A stretch of 64,000 bases of DNA from Phaeovulum vinaykumarii (GCF_900156695.1 NZ_FTOM01000002.1:124001-188000), one strand, 5' to 3'; positions 38,437 to 48,890 are shown, counted from the stretch's first letter. Numbers and translations are program-made. Notes: a model not told the origin generated them from the letters alone.

Positions 38437-39282
38437 ATGAGACACGAGACCGCGGGCGTTCTGGCGCCTGCCAAGGTGAACCTGACGCTGCATGTGACGG
38501 GGCGGCGCGAGGATGGCTACCACCTTCTCGATTCGCTGGTCGTCTTCTGCGGGGTGGGGGATGTGATCCGCGTGGCCCCGGCCGACAGGCTGTCGCTGCG
38601 TGTCACCGGGCCGATGGGCGCGGGCATTCCCGTTGACGACAGCAATCTGGTGCTGCGGGCCGCGCGTCTGCTCGATACCGGCAAGGGCGCCGCGATCACG
38701 CTGGAAAAGCACCTGCCGATGGCCTCGGGGATCGGGGGCGGTTCGTCGGATGCGGCGGCGACGCTGCGCGCGCTGGCCGAGATGTGGGGCGTGCCGCTGC
38801 CGGAGACGCGCGCGACCATGGCGCTGGGCGCGGACCTGCCGGTCTGCATGGCGCCGGGGGCGTGGCGGATGCAGGGCCTGGGCGAGGAACTGGCGCCGCT
38901 GTCGGGGCTGCCGATGCTGTGGATGGTGCTGGTCAATCCCGGCGTGCCGGTTTCGACCCCGGCGGTCTTCAAGGCGCTGGGCAAGCGCGACAATCCGCCC
39001 ATGCCCGCGCTTCCCGAATTTCCCGACGCGCAGGCGCTGGCCGATTTCGTGGCCCGCCAGCGCAACGATCTGGAACCCGCGGCGCGCGCCGTGGCCCCGG
39101 TGATCGGCGATGTGGTTGACGCCATCGCCGCAACCGACGGGTGCCTCGTGGCGCGGATGTCGGGGTCGGGGGCGACCTGCTTTGGCCTATATACTGCGGC
39201 CGACATCGCCGCCGTCGCGGCCGACCGGATCCGCGCCGCCCGGCCGGAATGGTGGGCGGCCTCGGGGCCCGTGATCGGCTAA
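38437..39282 (+). CDS. ispE: 4-diphosphocytidyl-2-C-methyl-D-erythritol kinase
   Basis: This 281-residue GHMP kinase acts in the MEP isoprenoid pathway. [20 protein letters not shown] is the N-terminal signature with the catalytic Lys, and [19 protein letters not shown] is the ATP-binding glycine-rich loop; GADLPVCM has the catalytic Asp and [12 protein letters not shown] is the C-terminal motif. It supplies precursors for the polyprenyl synthase encoded convergently downstream. Confidence 0.95.
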   Translation: MRHETAGVLAPAKVNLTLHVTGRREDGYHLLDSLVVFCGVGDVIRVAPADRLSLRVTGPMGAGIPVDDSNLVLRAARLLDTGKGAAITLEKHLPMASGIGGGSSDAAATLRALAEMWGVPLPETRATMALGADLPVCMAPGAWRMQGLGEELAPLSGLPMLWMVLVNPGVPVSTPAVFKALGKRDNPPMPALPEFPDAQALADFVARQRNDLEPAARAVAPVIGDVVDAIAATDGCLVARMSGSGATCFGLYTAADIAAVAADRIRAARPEWWAASGPVIG

Positions 39283-39310
39283 GGTCTTGATCGGCTGAAT
39301 ACGAACGAAA

Positions 39311-39342
39311 AAAGGCGCGAAGGGCTGCCCCTTCGCGCCTTT
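39311..39342. terminator. Bidirectional terminator between ispE and polyprenyl synthase gene
   Basis: AAAGGCGCGAAGGG and CCCTTCGCGCCTTT form a perfect 14-bp stem with a CTGC loop, flanked by AAAA on the left (39307-39310) for the minus strand and TTTCGG on the right. Confidence 0.9.
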
Positions 39343-39380
39343 CGGCTTTCGTTTCCAGTGCTCTCAGCGGTTTCGGGGCC

Positions 39381-40382
39381 TCAGCGGATCCGGGCCACGA
39401 CGTAGAGCGCCAGCTCCTCGAGCATCTCGCGCAGCGGCTGCTGGGGCAGGATCGCCAGCGCGTCACGCGCCCGTTCGGCCCAGGCCAGCGCATCGGCGCG
39501 CGTGGCGGCCAGCGCGCCGTGATGCGCCATCAGCTTCATCGCATGTTCGAGGTCGCCGACCTCCTGCTGGCCCTTCTCGATCGTGCGGCTCCAGAAGGCG
39601 CGCTCTTCGGCATCGGCCAGCGCCACCGCCTTGATGACCGGCAGCGTCAGCTTGCGCTCGCGGAAATCGTCGCCGGTGTTCTTGCCGATCACATCGGCCG
39701 CGCCGGCATAATCGAGGTAATCATCGACGATCTGGAAGGCCACGCCCAGCGCGTCGCCATAGGTATAGAGCGCGCGGACCTGTTCGTCGCTGGCCCCCGC
39801 GATCACCGCGCCGACCTCGGTCGCGGCCGAGAACAGCGCCGCCGTCTTGCCCCGCACGACCTTGAGATAGATCTCCTCGGTCGTGGCCAGATCGCGCGCG
39901 GCGGTCAGTTGCAGCACCTCGCCTTCCGAGATCGTGGCCGAGGCATTCGACAGGATCTCGAGCACGCGCATGTTGCCGGTCTCGGTCATCAGCTGGAAGC
40001 TGCGGGCGAACAGATAGTCGCCGCACAGGACGCTGGACTTGTTGTCCCAGAGCAGGTTCGCCGTGGGCCGGCCGCGGCGCTGCTGGCTTTCGTCAACCAC
40101 GTCATCATGCAGCAGCGTGGCGGTGTGGATGAATTCCACCGTGGCCGCCAGATGCACGTGATAGCGCCCGGTGTAGCCGCACAGATTGGCCGCCGCCAGC
40201 GTCAGCATCGGGCGCAGGCGCTTGCCGCCGGCCTCGATCAGATGCGCCGTCACCTCGGGGATGCGCGGGGCGTTTTCGCTGGCCATGCGTTCGCGGATCA
40301 GGCGGTTGACCGCCTCCATGTCCTCGGCCAGCGCCTCGGCCAGCCGGTCATGGGGTTTCTGTGCCTTGTCGTCGAGGCTCAT
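39381..40382 (-). CDS. Long-chain polyprenyl diphosphate synthase (quinone side chain)
   Basis: This 333-residue trans-prenyl transferase has the first Asp-rich motif LLHDDVVDESQQRRGRP and the second IVDDYLDYAG, with GGKRLRPML and GKTAALFSAA. It elongates farnesyl or geranyl diphosphate for ubiquinone; members of this group usually make Q10, so decaprenyl is likely, though chain length cannot be read reliably here. ATG 40382 gives the standard N-terminus; the ORF continues to 40898 without meaning. Divergent from the DUF2007 gene. Confidence 0.9.
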   Translation of the reverse strand: MSLDDKAQKPHDRLAEALAEDMEAVNRLIRERMASENAPRIPEVTAHLIEAGGKRLRPMLTLAAANLCGYTGRYHVHLAATVEFIHTATLLHDDVVDESQQRRGRPTANLLWDNKSSVLCGDYLFARSFQLMTETGNMRVLEILSNASATISEGEVLQLTAARDLATTEEIYLKVVRGKTAALFSAATEVGAVIAGASDEQVRALYTYGDALGVAFQIVDDYLDYAGAADVIGKNTGDDFRERKLTLPVIKAVALADAEERAFWSRTIEKGQQEVGDLEHAMKLMAHHGALAATRADALAWAERARDALAILPQQPLREMLEELALYVVARIR

Positions 40383-40448
40383 CGCGTGTTTCCCATCTGC
40401 CCATGCCCCGCCTCGACAGGCCCCGGATGGGCCCCTAAGTATGGCGGC

Positions 40449-40658
40449 ATGAAAGAACTTCTGCGCAGCACTGACCCCGTCCTGATGGCCATGGCCACTG
40501 CGCGTCTGGACGGTGAGGGTATAACGGCCTTTCAGATGGACGTCCACATGAGCGTGCTGGACGGATCGATTGGCATATTGCCGCGCAGATTGATGGTGGC
40601 CGACGAGGAGGCCTTTGTCGCCCGCGCCATCCTGCGCGATTGCGGGCTGATCGAATGA
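40449..40658 (+). CDS. DUF2007 domain protein
   Basis: This 69-residue protein begins MKELLRSTDPVLMAMATARL and contains EGITAFQMDVHMSVLDGSIG and PRRLMVADEEAFVARAIL, the DUF2007 (putative signal-transducing protein) pattern. The function is unknown. No clear ribosome site precedes the ATG. The stop overlaps the methyltransferase start (ATGA). Confidence 0.82.
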   Translation: MKELLRSTDPVLMAMATARLDGEGITAFQMDVHMSVLDGSIGILPRRLMVADEEAFVARAILRDCGLIE

Positions 40659-41410
40659 GCTTCGATCCCGCGGATCTGAGCCTTGACGGTTTTCTGGACG
40701 GGCGGCTGAGGATCGCGCAGCCCAAGACGGGGTTCCGGTCGGGCATGGATGCGGTGCTGCTGGCCGCGGCCTGTCCCGCCGCGCCCGGTGCGCGGGTGCT
40801 GGAACTTGGCTGCGGGGCGGGGGTGGCCAGCCTGTGCCTGATGGCGCGGGTGCCGGTGGTGGCCGCGGCGCTCGAGGTGCAGCCGGCCTATGCCGCACTT
40901 GCGCGGGAGAATGCGCGCCGGGCCGGGATGGCGCTTGAGGTGATCGAGGGCGACCTGACCCGCATGCCGGCCGAGCTGCGCGCGCGCGGCTTTGATCACG
41001 TGATCGCCAACCCCCCCTATTTCGAGGCCGGCACCCCGGCCCCCGATCCGGGCCGGGCGCAGGCGCGTCACGAAAGCGCGGATCTGGCAGCCTGGATCGA
41101 CGCGGGTTTGCGGCGGCTGGTGCCCGGCGGCTGGCTGACGCTGATCCAGCGCGCCGAGCGGCTGGGGGATCTTCTGGCGGCGCTGGGCGCGCGCGCGGGT
41201 GCGGTCACGATCCTGCCGGTGGCGGGCCGGGCGGGGCGGCCTGCCGGGCGGGTTCTTCTTCGGGCGCGCAAGGGCGGCCGCGCGCCGCTGCGCCTTCTGG
41301 CGCCCCTTGTCCTGCATGCCGCCGCCGCCCACGGGCGCGATGGCGAAGACCTCTCGGATGCTGCGCAGGCAGTGCTGCGGCGCGGCGAAGCCCTTGATTT
41401 TTCGGGGTGA
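40655..41410 (+). CDS. tRNA1(Val) adenine-N6 methyltransferase-like protein
   Basis: This 251-residue class I methyltransferase has QPKTGFRSGMDAVLLAA, the TrmN6/YfiC-type N-terminal block, then VLELGCGAGVASLCLMAR (SAM motif I), LEVQPAYAALARENARRAG and the adenine-N6 motif IANPPYFEAG. The likely target is A37 of tRNA1(Val). It is translationally coupled to DUF2007. The C-terminus is Arg/Ala-rich. Confidence 0.85.
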   Translation: MSFDPADLSLDGFLDGRLRIAQPKTGFRSGMDAVLLAAACPAAPGARVLELGCGAGVASLCLMARVPVVAAALEVQPAYAALARENARRAGMALEVIEGDLTRMPAELRARGFDHVIANPPYFEAGTPAPDPGRAQARHESADLAAWIDAGLRRLVPGGWLTLIQRAERLGDLLAALGARAGAVTILPVAGRAGRPAGRVLLRARKGGRAPLRLLAPLVLHAAAAHGRDGEDLSDAAQAVLRRGEALDFSG

Positions 41411-41536
41411 AAACGCCACAGCGCAGCAATTTGTTCACGAGAATGAGAGAATGCCCCCCTGTTTCGCCCGGTAACGGGTGACACGACTCGGTTTCTGTGA
41501 TGGACTTGTAACAGTCTCAGCGGAAAGGAGTCTGCT

Positions 41537-41704
41537 ATGTCCCTCAGCTCGCATGTCACCGAACTTCGTCGCAAACACGAAGCCCTTTCGGAGGCCGTGG
41601 AGAGAGCCCAGCGAAGCCCCGGCACGACCGATCTGGAGATCGCGGACATGAAGAAGCAGAAGCTGAAACTGAAAGAACAGATCGCCCGTCTCAGTCAGGC
41701 CTGA
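41537..41704 (+). CDS. DUF465 (YdcH) small helical protein
   Basis: This 55-residue protein begins MSLSSHVTELRRKHEALSEA and ends LKLKEQIARLSQA. The H-x2-L-x2-KH-x2-L spacing followed by LKKxKLxLKEQI is the DUF465 pattern of a short helical hairpin. GGAAAGGAG precedes the ATG. The function is unknown. Its last 10 bases overlap the 3' end of the convergent exporter gene. Confidence 0.87.
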   Translation: MSLSSHVTELRRKHEALSEAVERAQRSPGTTDLEIADMKKQKLKLKEQIARLSQA

Positions 41705-42567
41705 CGGACCGAACGGCCCGCGCGCGCGGCCAGGGCCGCGCCCGCCGTAATGAGTATCGAGGCCAGCGCCAGCGTCGCGCTGGCCTTTGCATATCCGGCC
41801 GCCACCAGAATCAGCGTGGACAGCAGCGGCGCGGCATAGGAGGCGGTTCCCAGAAGCTGGATGTCGCCGCGCTTGACCCCCAGATCCCAGGTGTAGAAGG
41901 CCAGCCCCACCGGCCCCAGCCCCAGCCCCGCCACCGCGGCCCAGCCCAGCGCGCCTTCGGGCCAGAGGGTCTCCTCGAAGACAAGATGCGCGGGCAGCGA
42001 CAGCGCCGCCGTGGCGAGGCAATAGACCGCGACCGCGGCGGTGGGCACGCGCCCCAACCGGCGCGAGATCAGCGAATAGCCCGCCCAGGTGAAGGCCGCC
42101 AGCAACGCCACGCCATAGCCGGGCAGGGCGCCGGCATCCGGGCCGCCCAGCCGCCCCGCGACAATGGCCGCCGCCCCCAGAAAGCCAAGCGCCGCGCCGA
42201 TCACATGGCCCGCGCGCAGGGTCTCGCCCGGCAGCAGTCCCGAAAAGACCACGATCAGCAGCGGCCAGAGATAGCAGATCAGCCCGGCCTCGGCCGGGGG
42301 CGCCAGACGCATTGCGGTGAAATAGAGCAGGTGATAGCCGCAAAGCCCTGCCGTACCAAAGGCATAGACGCGCAAGGGCACCTGCGTCAGTTGCCCCAGC
42401 CCGCCGGTGCGCATGACCCAGATCAGCCCGATCAGCCCGCCCAGGGCAAAGGTCATGGCGTTCAGCTGAAGCGGCGGAACGGGTGTGGAGCCCACCGTCA
42501 TCAGCGCGAGCAGCGCCCACAGGGCGACGGCGGAAAACCCGATCAGGGTGGCCTGGTTGCGGCTCAT
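41695..42567 (-). CDS. YddG-like DMT-superfamily exporter
   Basis: This 290-residue transporter has ten membrane helices and two EamA repeats. The first helices (FSAVALWALLALMTV) and CGYHLLYFTAMRLAPPAEAG, ICYLWPLLIVVFSGLLPGE resemble YddG, which exports aromatic amino acids and related compounds. Substrate is inferred from family only. Preceded on its strand by a terminator after phaB, so it has its own promoter. Confidence 0.8.
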   Translation of the reverse strand: MSRNQATLIGFSAVALWALLALMTVGSTPVPPLQLNAMTFALGGLIGLIWVMRTGGLGQLTQVPLRVYAFGTAGLCGYHLLYFTAMRLAPPAEAGLICYLWPLLIVVFSGLLPGETLRAGHVIGAALGFLGAAAIVAGRLGGPDAGALPGYGVALLAAFTWAGYSLISRRLGRVPTAAVAVYCLATAALSLPAHLVFEETLWPEGALGWAAVAGLGLGPVGLAFYTWDLGVKRGDIQLLGTASYAAPLLSTLILVAAGYAKASATLALASILITAGAALAARAGRSVRQA

Positions 42568-42587
42568 GGCGGGGCCCTTGCAATGAA

Positions 42588-42614
42588 AAACGGCCCGCAG
42601 GATGCGGGCCGTTT
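42588..42614 (-). terminator. Intrinsic terminator after phaB
   Basis: AAACGGCCCGC and GCGGGCCGTTT form a perfect 11-bp stem with loop AGGAT; the A run at 42586-42590 gives T residues on the minus strand. Confidence 0.85.
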
Positions 42615-42632
42615 CCCGGAATGTGAAGGGGC

Positions 42633-43355
<723 letters not shown>

Positions 43356-43396
43356 GATTCCTCCCGATCGAAATGTCTTTGAAACGCTGTTACCGA

Positions 43397-43427
43397 AAAA
43401 CAAAACGACGCGCAACAATGTTGCGCG
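43397..43427 (-). terminator. Intrinsic terminator between phaA and phaB
   Basis: CGCGCAACA-A-TGTTGCGCG at 43409-43427 is a perfect inverted repeat. On the minus strand it is followed by TCGTTTTGTTTTT, a good T-rich tail, 24 bp past the phaA stop and upstream of phaB. Confidence 0.75.
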
Positions 43428-43451
43428 CCGAATTTTTGCATTGCAGCGATG

Positions 43452-44627
43452 TCAGAGGGCTTCGAGGCACATGGCCACGCCCATGCCGCCGCCGATGCAC
43501 AGCGTCGCAAGGCCCTTCTTGGCGCCCGAACGTTTCATCTCGAAGACAAGCGTGTTCAGGATGCGGCAGCCCGACGCGCCGATCGGGTGGCCGATGGCGA
43601 TGGCGCCGCCGTTGACGTTCACTTTCGAGGTGTCCCAGCCCATGTCCTTGTTCACGGCGCAGGCCTGGGCGGCGAAGGCCTCGTTGGCCTCGATCAGGTC
43701 AAGATCCGCGGCCGTCCAGCCGGCCTTTTCCAGCGCCTTGCGCGAGGACGGGATCGGCCCGCAGCCCATGATCGACGGGTCAAGCCCGGCGGTCGCATAG
43801 GAGGCGATGCGCGCCATCGGCGTCAGGCCGCGACGGGCGGCTTCGGCTTCGCTCATCAGCAGGACCGCGGCGGCGCCGTCATTGATGCCCGAGGCATTTC
43901 CGGCGGTGACGCTGCCGTCCTTGGTGAAGGCCGGGCGCAGCTTCTGCATCTGTTCGATGGTGGCGCCGTGGCGGATGTATTCGTCGGCATCCACGATGGT
44001 CTCGCCCTTGCGGGTCTTGACCGTGAAGGGGATGATCTCGTCGACAAATTTGCCTGCCTTCTGCGCGGCTTCGGCCTTGTTCTGGCTGGCCAGCGCGAAT
44101 TCGTCCTGCATCTCGCGGGTGATGCCCCATTGCGCGGCGACATTCTCGGCGGTCTGGCCCATGTGATAGCCGTTGAAGGCGTCCCACAGGCCGTCCTTGA
44201 TCATCGAATCGATGAATTTCATGTCGCCCATCTTCTGGCCGGCGCGCAGATGCGCGACATGGGGCGACAGCGACATGCTTTCCTGACCGCCGGCGATGAC
44301 GATCTCGGCATCGCCCAGGGCGATATGCTGGGCACCCAGCGCCACCGCGCGCAGGCCCGAGCCACAGACCTGGTTGAGGCCCCAGGCCGCGCTTTCGATG
44401 GGCAGGCCGGCGTTGATATGCGCCTGGCGGGCGGGGTTCTGGCCCTGGCCGGCGGTCAGCACCTGGCCCAGGATGGTCTCGCTGACCTCGGCCTTGTCGA
44501 TCCCGGCGCGGGCGACGACGGCCTCGAGCACCGCGGCGCCCAGATCATGGGCGGGGGTGTTGGCGAAAGCCCCGTTGAAGCTGCCGACAGCCGTGCGGGC
44601 TGCCGAGACGATCACGACATTGGTCAT
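43452..44627 (-). CDS. phaA: Acetyl-CoA acetyltransferase (beta-ketothiolase)
   Basis: This 391-residue thiolase condenses two acetyl-CoA to acetoacetyl-CoA. [12 protein letters not shown] contains the acyl-accepting Cys (near 88), and [20 protein letters not shown] and [15 protein letters not shown] contain the catalytic His and second Cys. The order phaA-phaB supports PHB synthesis; the acetoacetyl-CoA also feeds the ethylmalonyl-CoA pathway encoded by mcl2 and mch here. ATG 44627 follows AGAGAGGACC. Confidence 0.95.
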   Translation of the reverse strand: MTNVVIVSAARTAVGSFNGAFANTPAHDLGAAVLEAVVARAGIDKAEVSETILGQVLTAGQGQNPARQAHINAGLPIESAAWGLNQVCGSGLRAVALGAQHIALGDAEIVIAGGQESMSLSPHVAHLRAGQKMGDMKFIDSMIKDGLWDAFNGYHMGQTAENVAAQWGITREMQDEFALASQNKAEAAQKAGKFVDEIIPFTVKTRKGETIVDADEYIRHGATIEQMQKLRPAFTKDGSVTAGNASGINDGAAAVLLMSEAEAARRGLTPMARIASYATAGLDPSIMGCGPIPSSRKALEKAGWTAADLDLIEANEAFAAQACAVNKDMGWDTSKVNVNGGAIAIGHPIGASGCRILNTLVFEMKRSGAKKGLATLCIGGGMGVAMCLEAL

Positions 44628-44829
44628 CTGGGTCCTCTCTCCCTTTCCTAGACATGCCGGACGCGGAGGTCCGATGCCGCTGCGCAGCATAGCCGAAGCC
44701 GATCACAGGTCCAGCCCCCGTCCTGACGCATGGCGCGAGAGGGGGCGGCGCGAAGGGGAGCCGCGCGGACGCGCCCCCGAAGTCGACGATGACAGGCGGG
44801 CGAAGGGAAAGGGTGCGGACGCTGGGCGC

Positions 44830-45675
44830 TCAGCCCGAGGCGCGCATCTGCGCGGTGGGGGTCTTCCACGGCGGCATGATCGTCGGCGCGCCGAAGTAAT
44901 AGCCCTGCATGCAGTCGATCCCGATCGACTGGAGATATTCGCAATCGCGCGCGTTCTCGACGGATTCGGCCACCGTGAACATCTCGAAATGCTGGGCGAC
45001 CGAGATCAGCGCCTTGGTCAGCGCCTGGTTGTCCGGGTTTTCGGCGATGCCGCGGATGAACTGGCCGTCGATCTTGACGATGTCGAAGAAGAATTCGCGC
45101 AGATAGCGGAACGAGGTCTGCCCCGCGCCGAAATCATCCAGCGCGAAGGAGACGCCGCGCTGCTGGAGATCTTGCATGAAGAAGCTGACCAGATCGGGCA
45201 GCACCATGGCCGAGCTTTCGGTGATCTCGAGGATCAGGCGTTCGGCGGCGGTGTCGTCGCGCGCCAACCCCTTGTTGAGCGTCTTCATCCAGGCCGGATA
45301 GCCGATCGAGCGCGCCGACATGTTGATGGCCAGGCGCAGATCCGGGTCTTCGGCCAGGGCGATCAGGCCCATTTCAAGCGCGAGGCAGTCGATCTGGCGG
45401 CCGATCTCGGCGGTTTCGACCGATTCGATGAAGTCACGCGCCGGAATGATGCGGCCCGCGTCGTCGAGAAGGCGGATCAGCCCCTCGTAGAAGGCGGGAC
45501 GATCGGGGCGCGCGGCCTGCACCACCGGTTGGAAGGCCAGGACCACATCGCCCCTGCCGACGGCCCGGCGGACCAGCGCCATCGTCTCGCGATCGCGCTG
45601 GGCGACGGCATAATCGAGCGGGCTGTTCATCGCCGGCTCGATGGGCTCACCCGAAAACTGATCGCGGTTCGGCAT
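44830..45675 (-). CDS. EAL-domain cyclic-di-GMP phosphodiesterase
   Basis: This 281-residue soluble protein is essentially one EAL domain (about 30-270). Catalytic and metal residues look complete: YEGLIRL (EAL variant EGL), LAINMSARS (Asn), LEITESS (Glu), LDDFGAG (Asp-Asp), VKIDG (Lys), VAESVE (Glu) and MQGYYFGAP (Gln). It should hydrolyse c-di-GMP to pGpG. ATG 45675 follows AAGGAGG; the longer ORF is spurious. No GGDEF or sensor domain is present. It is divergent from the PAS protein, 251 bp away. Confidence 0.87.
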   Translation of the reverse strand: MPNRDQFSGEPIEPAMNSPLDYAVAQRDRETMALVRRAVGRGDVVLAFQPVVQAARPDRPAFYEGLIRLLDDAGRIIPARDFIESVETAEIGRQIDCLALEMGLIALAEDPDLRLAINMSARSIGYPAWMKTLNKGLARDDTAAERLILEITESSAMVLPDLVSFFMQDLQQRGVSFALDDFGAGQTSFRYLREFFFDIVKIDGQFIRGIAENPDNQALTKALISVAQHFEMFTVAESVENARDCEYLQSIGIDCMQGYYFGAPTIMPPWKTPTAQMRASG

Positions 45676-45926
45676 GACATCCTCCTTGACGCAATAAGGG
45701 CAGGCTGGAGGAAATGCCCTAAGAGACCGTAAAATCCAAAATTCGAGACGATATTTTTCGTGCCAATGGCGGCAGTCTTGCAGGGCGCACACAACCCAGG
45801 GGTGTTTCGTCGCGAAAAATGGGGGGGGTCGGTGCGCAAGAGCGTCACATGAAGCCCGTCTGCAACCTATTCTTAAAAAAGTCGGGTCTAGCCTGCGTGC
45901 CATGACACCACTGGCTCGGGCAGAAC

Positions 45927-47177
45927 ATGCAAGAAGAACTCTCGAACGCGACCGGCCGCCGCACCACTATCAATTCCGAAGTCCCGTTTGGAATTGACGA
46001 AATATTCTATTCCCACACCGATTCGCGTGGGGTGATCCGCTTCGGCAACCGGGTCTTCCAGCGGGTGTGCGGGCACGATTGGGATGAGCTGATCGGCGCA
46101 CCCCACCGGATCGTGCGCCATCCCGACATGCCGCGCGCGGTCTTCTGGCTGATGTGGGAAAAGCTCAAGGCAGGGCAGCCGATCGGCGCCTATGTCAAGA
46201 ACCAGTCCAAGGACGGCCGTTTCTACTGGGTCTTTGCGACCATCTCGCCGATGTCGGACGGCTTCTTGTCCGTGCGCATCAAGCCGACGGCGCCGGTCTT
46301 TGACACCATCCGCGCCGAATACGAGGCGCTTCGCGCACGCGAGCTGAAAGAGAAGATCAGCCCCGAGGAAAGCGCGGGCCTTCTGGTCGAGCGTCTCGCC
46401 AAGCTGGGCTTTCCCGACTACGAGACCTTCATGACGCGCGCTCTGACCGATGAATTGAAGGCCCGCGACACCGCGCACAGGGTCAGCGGGGCGGCCAGCC
46501 GCGCCATGGGGCAGATCTGCGCGGCGCTGGAAGAGGGGCTGCGCGAACGCTCGGCGCTGGTCACCACCTTCGGCGCGCTGCATTCCATCCCCACCAACAT
46601 GCGGATTGTGGCCTCGCGTCTCGAACCGGCCGGCGGGCCGATCAGCGCCATCTCGGACAATTACAAGATCGCCTCGGCCGAGATCGTCAACCGCCTCGAT
46701 GCCTATGCGCGGGGCGATGACAGCCTGTGCGAACGCATGTCGCGCGTGGTCAACGAAGGGCTGTTCCAGATGGGCTGCGCGCAGGTGCAGGCCGAGGCGC
46801 TGTCGCAGTTTCGCGCCGAGAAGCGGGTCGAGGATGCGGGGGCCGACAGCGCCGCCGAGATGCAGGCGCTCGAAGAGACCGCGCATAACGGCCGCGATGC
46901 CGCACGCCGGGGGCTGTTCGAGGCCGTCGAATCGGCAGCGAACCTGCGCAAGGTCAGCGCCGATCTGCAACGGCTGATGCTGGGGCTCGATTCGATCCGC
47001 GTCATGGGGCGGGTCGAAAGCGGGCGTCTGCGCAATCCGGTGTCGGGCCTTTCGGCCACGATCGACCAGCTCGACAAGTATCACGGCGACATTCGGACGC
47101 ATCTGGATGTCCTGATCTCGGTTTGCGAGCGGATCGAACGCGACGGCCAATCGACCATGACCGCGCTGGCCGCCTGA
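45927..47177 (+). CDS. Aer-type PAS-domain protein without MCP signalling tip
   Basis: This 416-residue soluble protein starts with a PAS domain (about 20-125): FYSHTDSRGVIRFGNRVFQR, IVRHPDMPRAVFWLMWEKLK and GAYVKNQSKDGRFYWVFATI resemble Aer-like PAS folds that bind FAD or heme. The rest (130-416) is helical and coiled-coil-like, but lacks the conserved methyl-accepting hairpin tip, a kinase or an EAL/GGDEF domain. No membrane helix is seen. It is divergent from the EAL gene, and may sense redox or oxygen. Function unproven. Confidence 0.75.
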   Translation: MQEELSNATGRRTTINSEVPFGIDEIFYSHTDSRGVIRFGNRVFQRVCGHDWDELIGAPHRIVRHPDMPRAVFWLMWEKLKAGQPIGAYVKNQSKDGRFYWVFATISPMSDGFLSVRIKPTAPVFDTIRAEYEALRARELKEKISPEESAGLLVERLAKLGFPDYETFMTRALTDELKARDTAHRVSGAASRAMGQICAALEEGLRERSALVTTFGALHSIPTNMRIVASRLEPAGGPISAISDNYKIASAEIVNRLDAYARGDDSLCERMSRVVNEGLFQMGCAQVQAEALSQFRAEKRVEDAGADSAAEMQALEETAHNGRDAARRGLFEAVESAANLRKVSADLQRLMLGLDSIRVMGRVESGRLRNPVSGLSATIDQLDKYHGDIRTHLDVLISVCERIERDGQSTMTALAA

Positions 47178-47253
47178 GGCAGGGCACGCGCGTCTTGTGC
47201 CCCGCTGCCCGGCGGGTAGTGTCGAACCCGGCAGTCAGCCGGGGGAGGGGCGC

Positions 47254-48852
47254 ATGGCCGGAAGCTTTGACACGATCATCGTGGGCGGCGGATCGGCGGG
47301 CGCGGTCCTGGCCGCGCGCCTGAGCGAGGATCCCGCGCGCCGGGTCTGCCTGATCGAGGCGGGGACCACGGCGCGCGACATCTTCGTGCGCGCCCCGCTT
47401 CTGATCGCGGCCATGGTGTCGGGGCGCCCGCCGCTGCACAATTGGGCCTATCGCACGGTGCCGCAGCCGGGGCTGAACGGGCGGCGGGGGTTCCAGCCGC
47501 GCGGACGCGGGCTGGGGGGCTCGTCGGCCATCAACGCCATGCTCTATACGCGCGGCGTGCCCGACGATTACGATGCCTGGGCGGCGATGGGCGCAACCGG
47601 CTGGGATTGGGCGGCCTGCCTGCCGTGGTTTCGCCGCGCCGAGCGCCAGGGCCGCGGCGCGTCGGCCTGGCATGGCGGGGACGGCCCGCTGAACGTGACC
47701 GACCAGAGCGCGCCGCGCTCGCTGGCGCGGGCCTTCGTGGCCGCTTGCGCCGAGGCCGGGCATCCCGTGACCGACGATTTCAACGCCCCGCCCTTTCACG
47801 GCGCGGGGCTCTATCAGGTGACGCAATTCTTCGACGGGCCGCGCAAGGGCGAACGCTGCTCGGCGGCGGCAGCCTATCTGCACGGGGTGATGGACCGGCC
47901 CAACCTGCGAGTGATGACCCGCACGCGCGCGCGGCGGATCCTGTTTGCGGCGGGCCGCGCGACGGGGGTCGAACTGGCCGGCGGGCGCCGCCTGGCCGCG
48001 CCCGAGGTGATCCTGAGCGCGGGCGCTTTCGGATCGCCGCAGCTGCTGATGCTGTCGGGGGTGGGGCCGGCCGATCATCTGCGCGCGCATGGCATCGCGG
48101 TCGTGGCTGACCGGCCCGAGGTGGGCGAGAACCTGCACGATCACCTGGATTACACCATCAGCCACCGCAGTCTGCGCCGCGACGCGCTGGCGCTCAACCC
48201 GCGCGGCCTTGCGCGCATGGCGCGGGCGGCGGGGCGGTGGCGGCGCACGGGCACGGGGATGTTTGCCTCGCCCACCGCGGAAGGGGGGGCGTTTCTCAAG
48301 TCGGACCCCGATCTGCCGCATCCCGATCTGCAAGTGCATTTCGTGGTGGGGATCGTCGACGATCACATGCGCAAGCTGCATCTGGCCGATGGATTTTCGG
48401 CCCATGTCTGCGGGCTTTACCCGGTGTCGCGCGGGCGGGTGCGGCTGGTCTCGGCCGATCCGCGGGCGGCCCCGGCGATCGACCCGGCCTTTCTGGACGC
48501 GCCGCAGGATCTGGCCGTGCTGATGCGCGGCGCGCGGATCATCGAGGATATCCTGGCGCGTCCCGCCCTTGCCCCCTGGCGGGGGGCGCGGCTCTATCCG
48601 CATGACGGGTCGGACGCGGCCCTGGCCGCCGATATCCGGGCCCGCGCCGATACGATCTATCACCCCGTCGGCACCTGCCGGATGGGGGCGGACGCCGCCG
48701 CCGTCGTGGACCCCGATCTGCGCGTGCAGGGGGTCGAGGGGCTGCGCGTCGTCGATGCGTCGGTCATGCCGCGGCTGGTCGGCGGCAACACGAACGCGCC
48801 CACGATCATGCTGGCCGAACGCGCCGCGTCACTGATTTCAGGAAATCAATAA
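47254..48852 (+). CDS. GMC-family oxidoreductase (choline-dehydrogenase-like)
   Basis: This 532-residue flavoenzyme has TIIVGGGSAGAVLAARLSED (FAD site, about 7-26), PRGRGLGGSSAINAMLYTRG (GMC signature 1), LSAGAFGSPQLLMLSGVGP (signature 2), and the C-terminal catalytic region YHPVGTCRMG ... VGGNTNAPTIMLAERAA. It oxidises an alcohol substrate that I cannot identify; betB or betI are not adjacent, so betA is not assigned. GGGGGAGGGG precedes ATG 47254. Confidence 0.87.
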   Translation: MAGSFDTIIVGGGSAGAVLAARLSEDPARRVCLIEAGTTARDIFVRAPLLIAAMVSGRPPLHNWAYRTVPQPGLNGRRGFQPRGRGLGGSSAINAMLYTRGVPDDYDAWAAMGATGWDWAACLPWFRRAERQGRGASAWHGGDGPLNVTDQSAPRSLARAFVAACAEAGHPVTDDFNAPPFHGAGLYQVTQFFDGPRKGERCSAAAAYLHGVMDRPNLRVMTRTRARRILFAAGRATGVELAGGRRLAAPEVILSAGAFGSPQLLMLSGVGPADHLRAHGIAVVADRPEVGENLHDHLDYTISHRSLRRDALALNPRGLARMARAAGRWRRTGTGMFASPTAEGGAFLKSDPDLPHPDLQVHFVVGIVDDHMRKLHLADGFSAHVCGLYPVSRGRVRLVSADPRAAPAIDPAFLDAPQDLAVLMRGARIIEDILARPALAPWRGARLYPHDGSDAALAADIRARADTIYHPVGTCRMGADAAAVVDPDLRVQGVEGLRVVDASVMPRLVGGNTNAPTIMLAERAASLISGNQ

Positions 48853-48890
48853 AATCCGGAACATCTGAATTCCGCGCATTTCCGGAATTT

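Noticed and set aside
47254-48852. Assignment as choline dehydrogenase betA
   Set aside because: Only general GMC motifs are visible and no betaine genes lie nearby.
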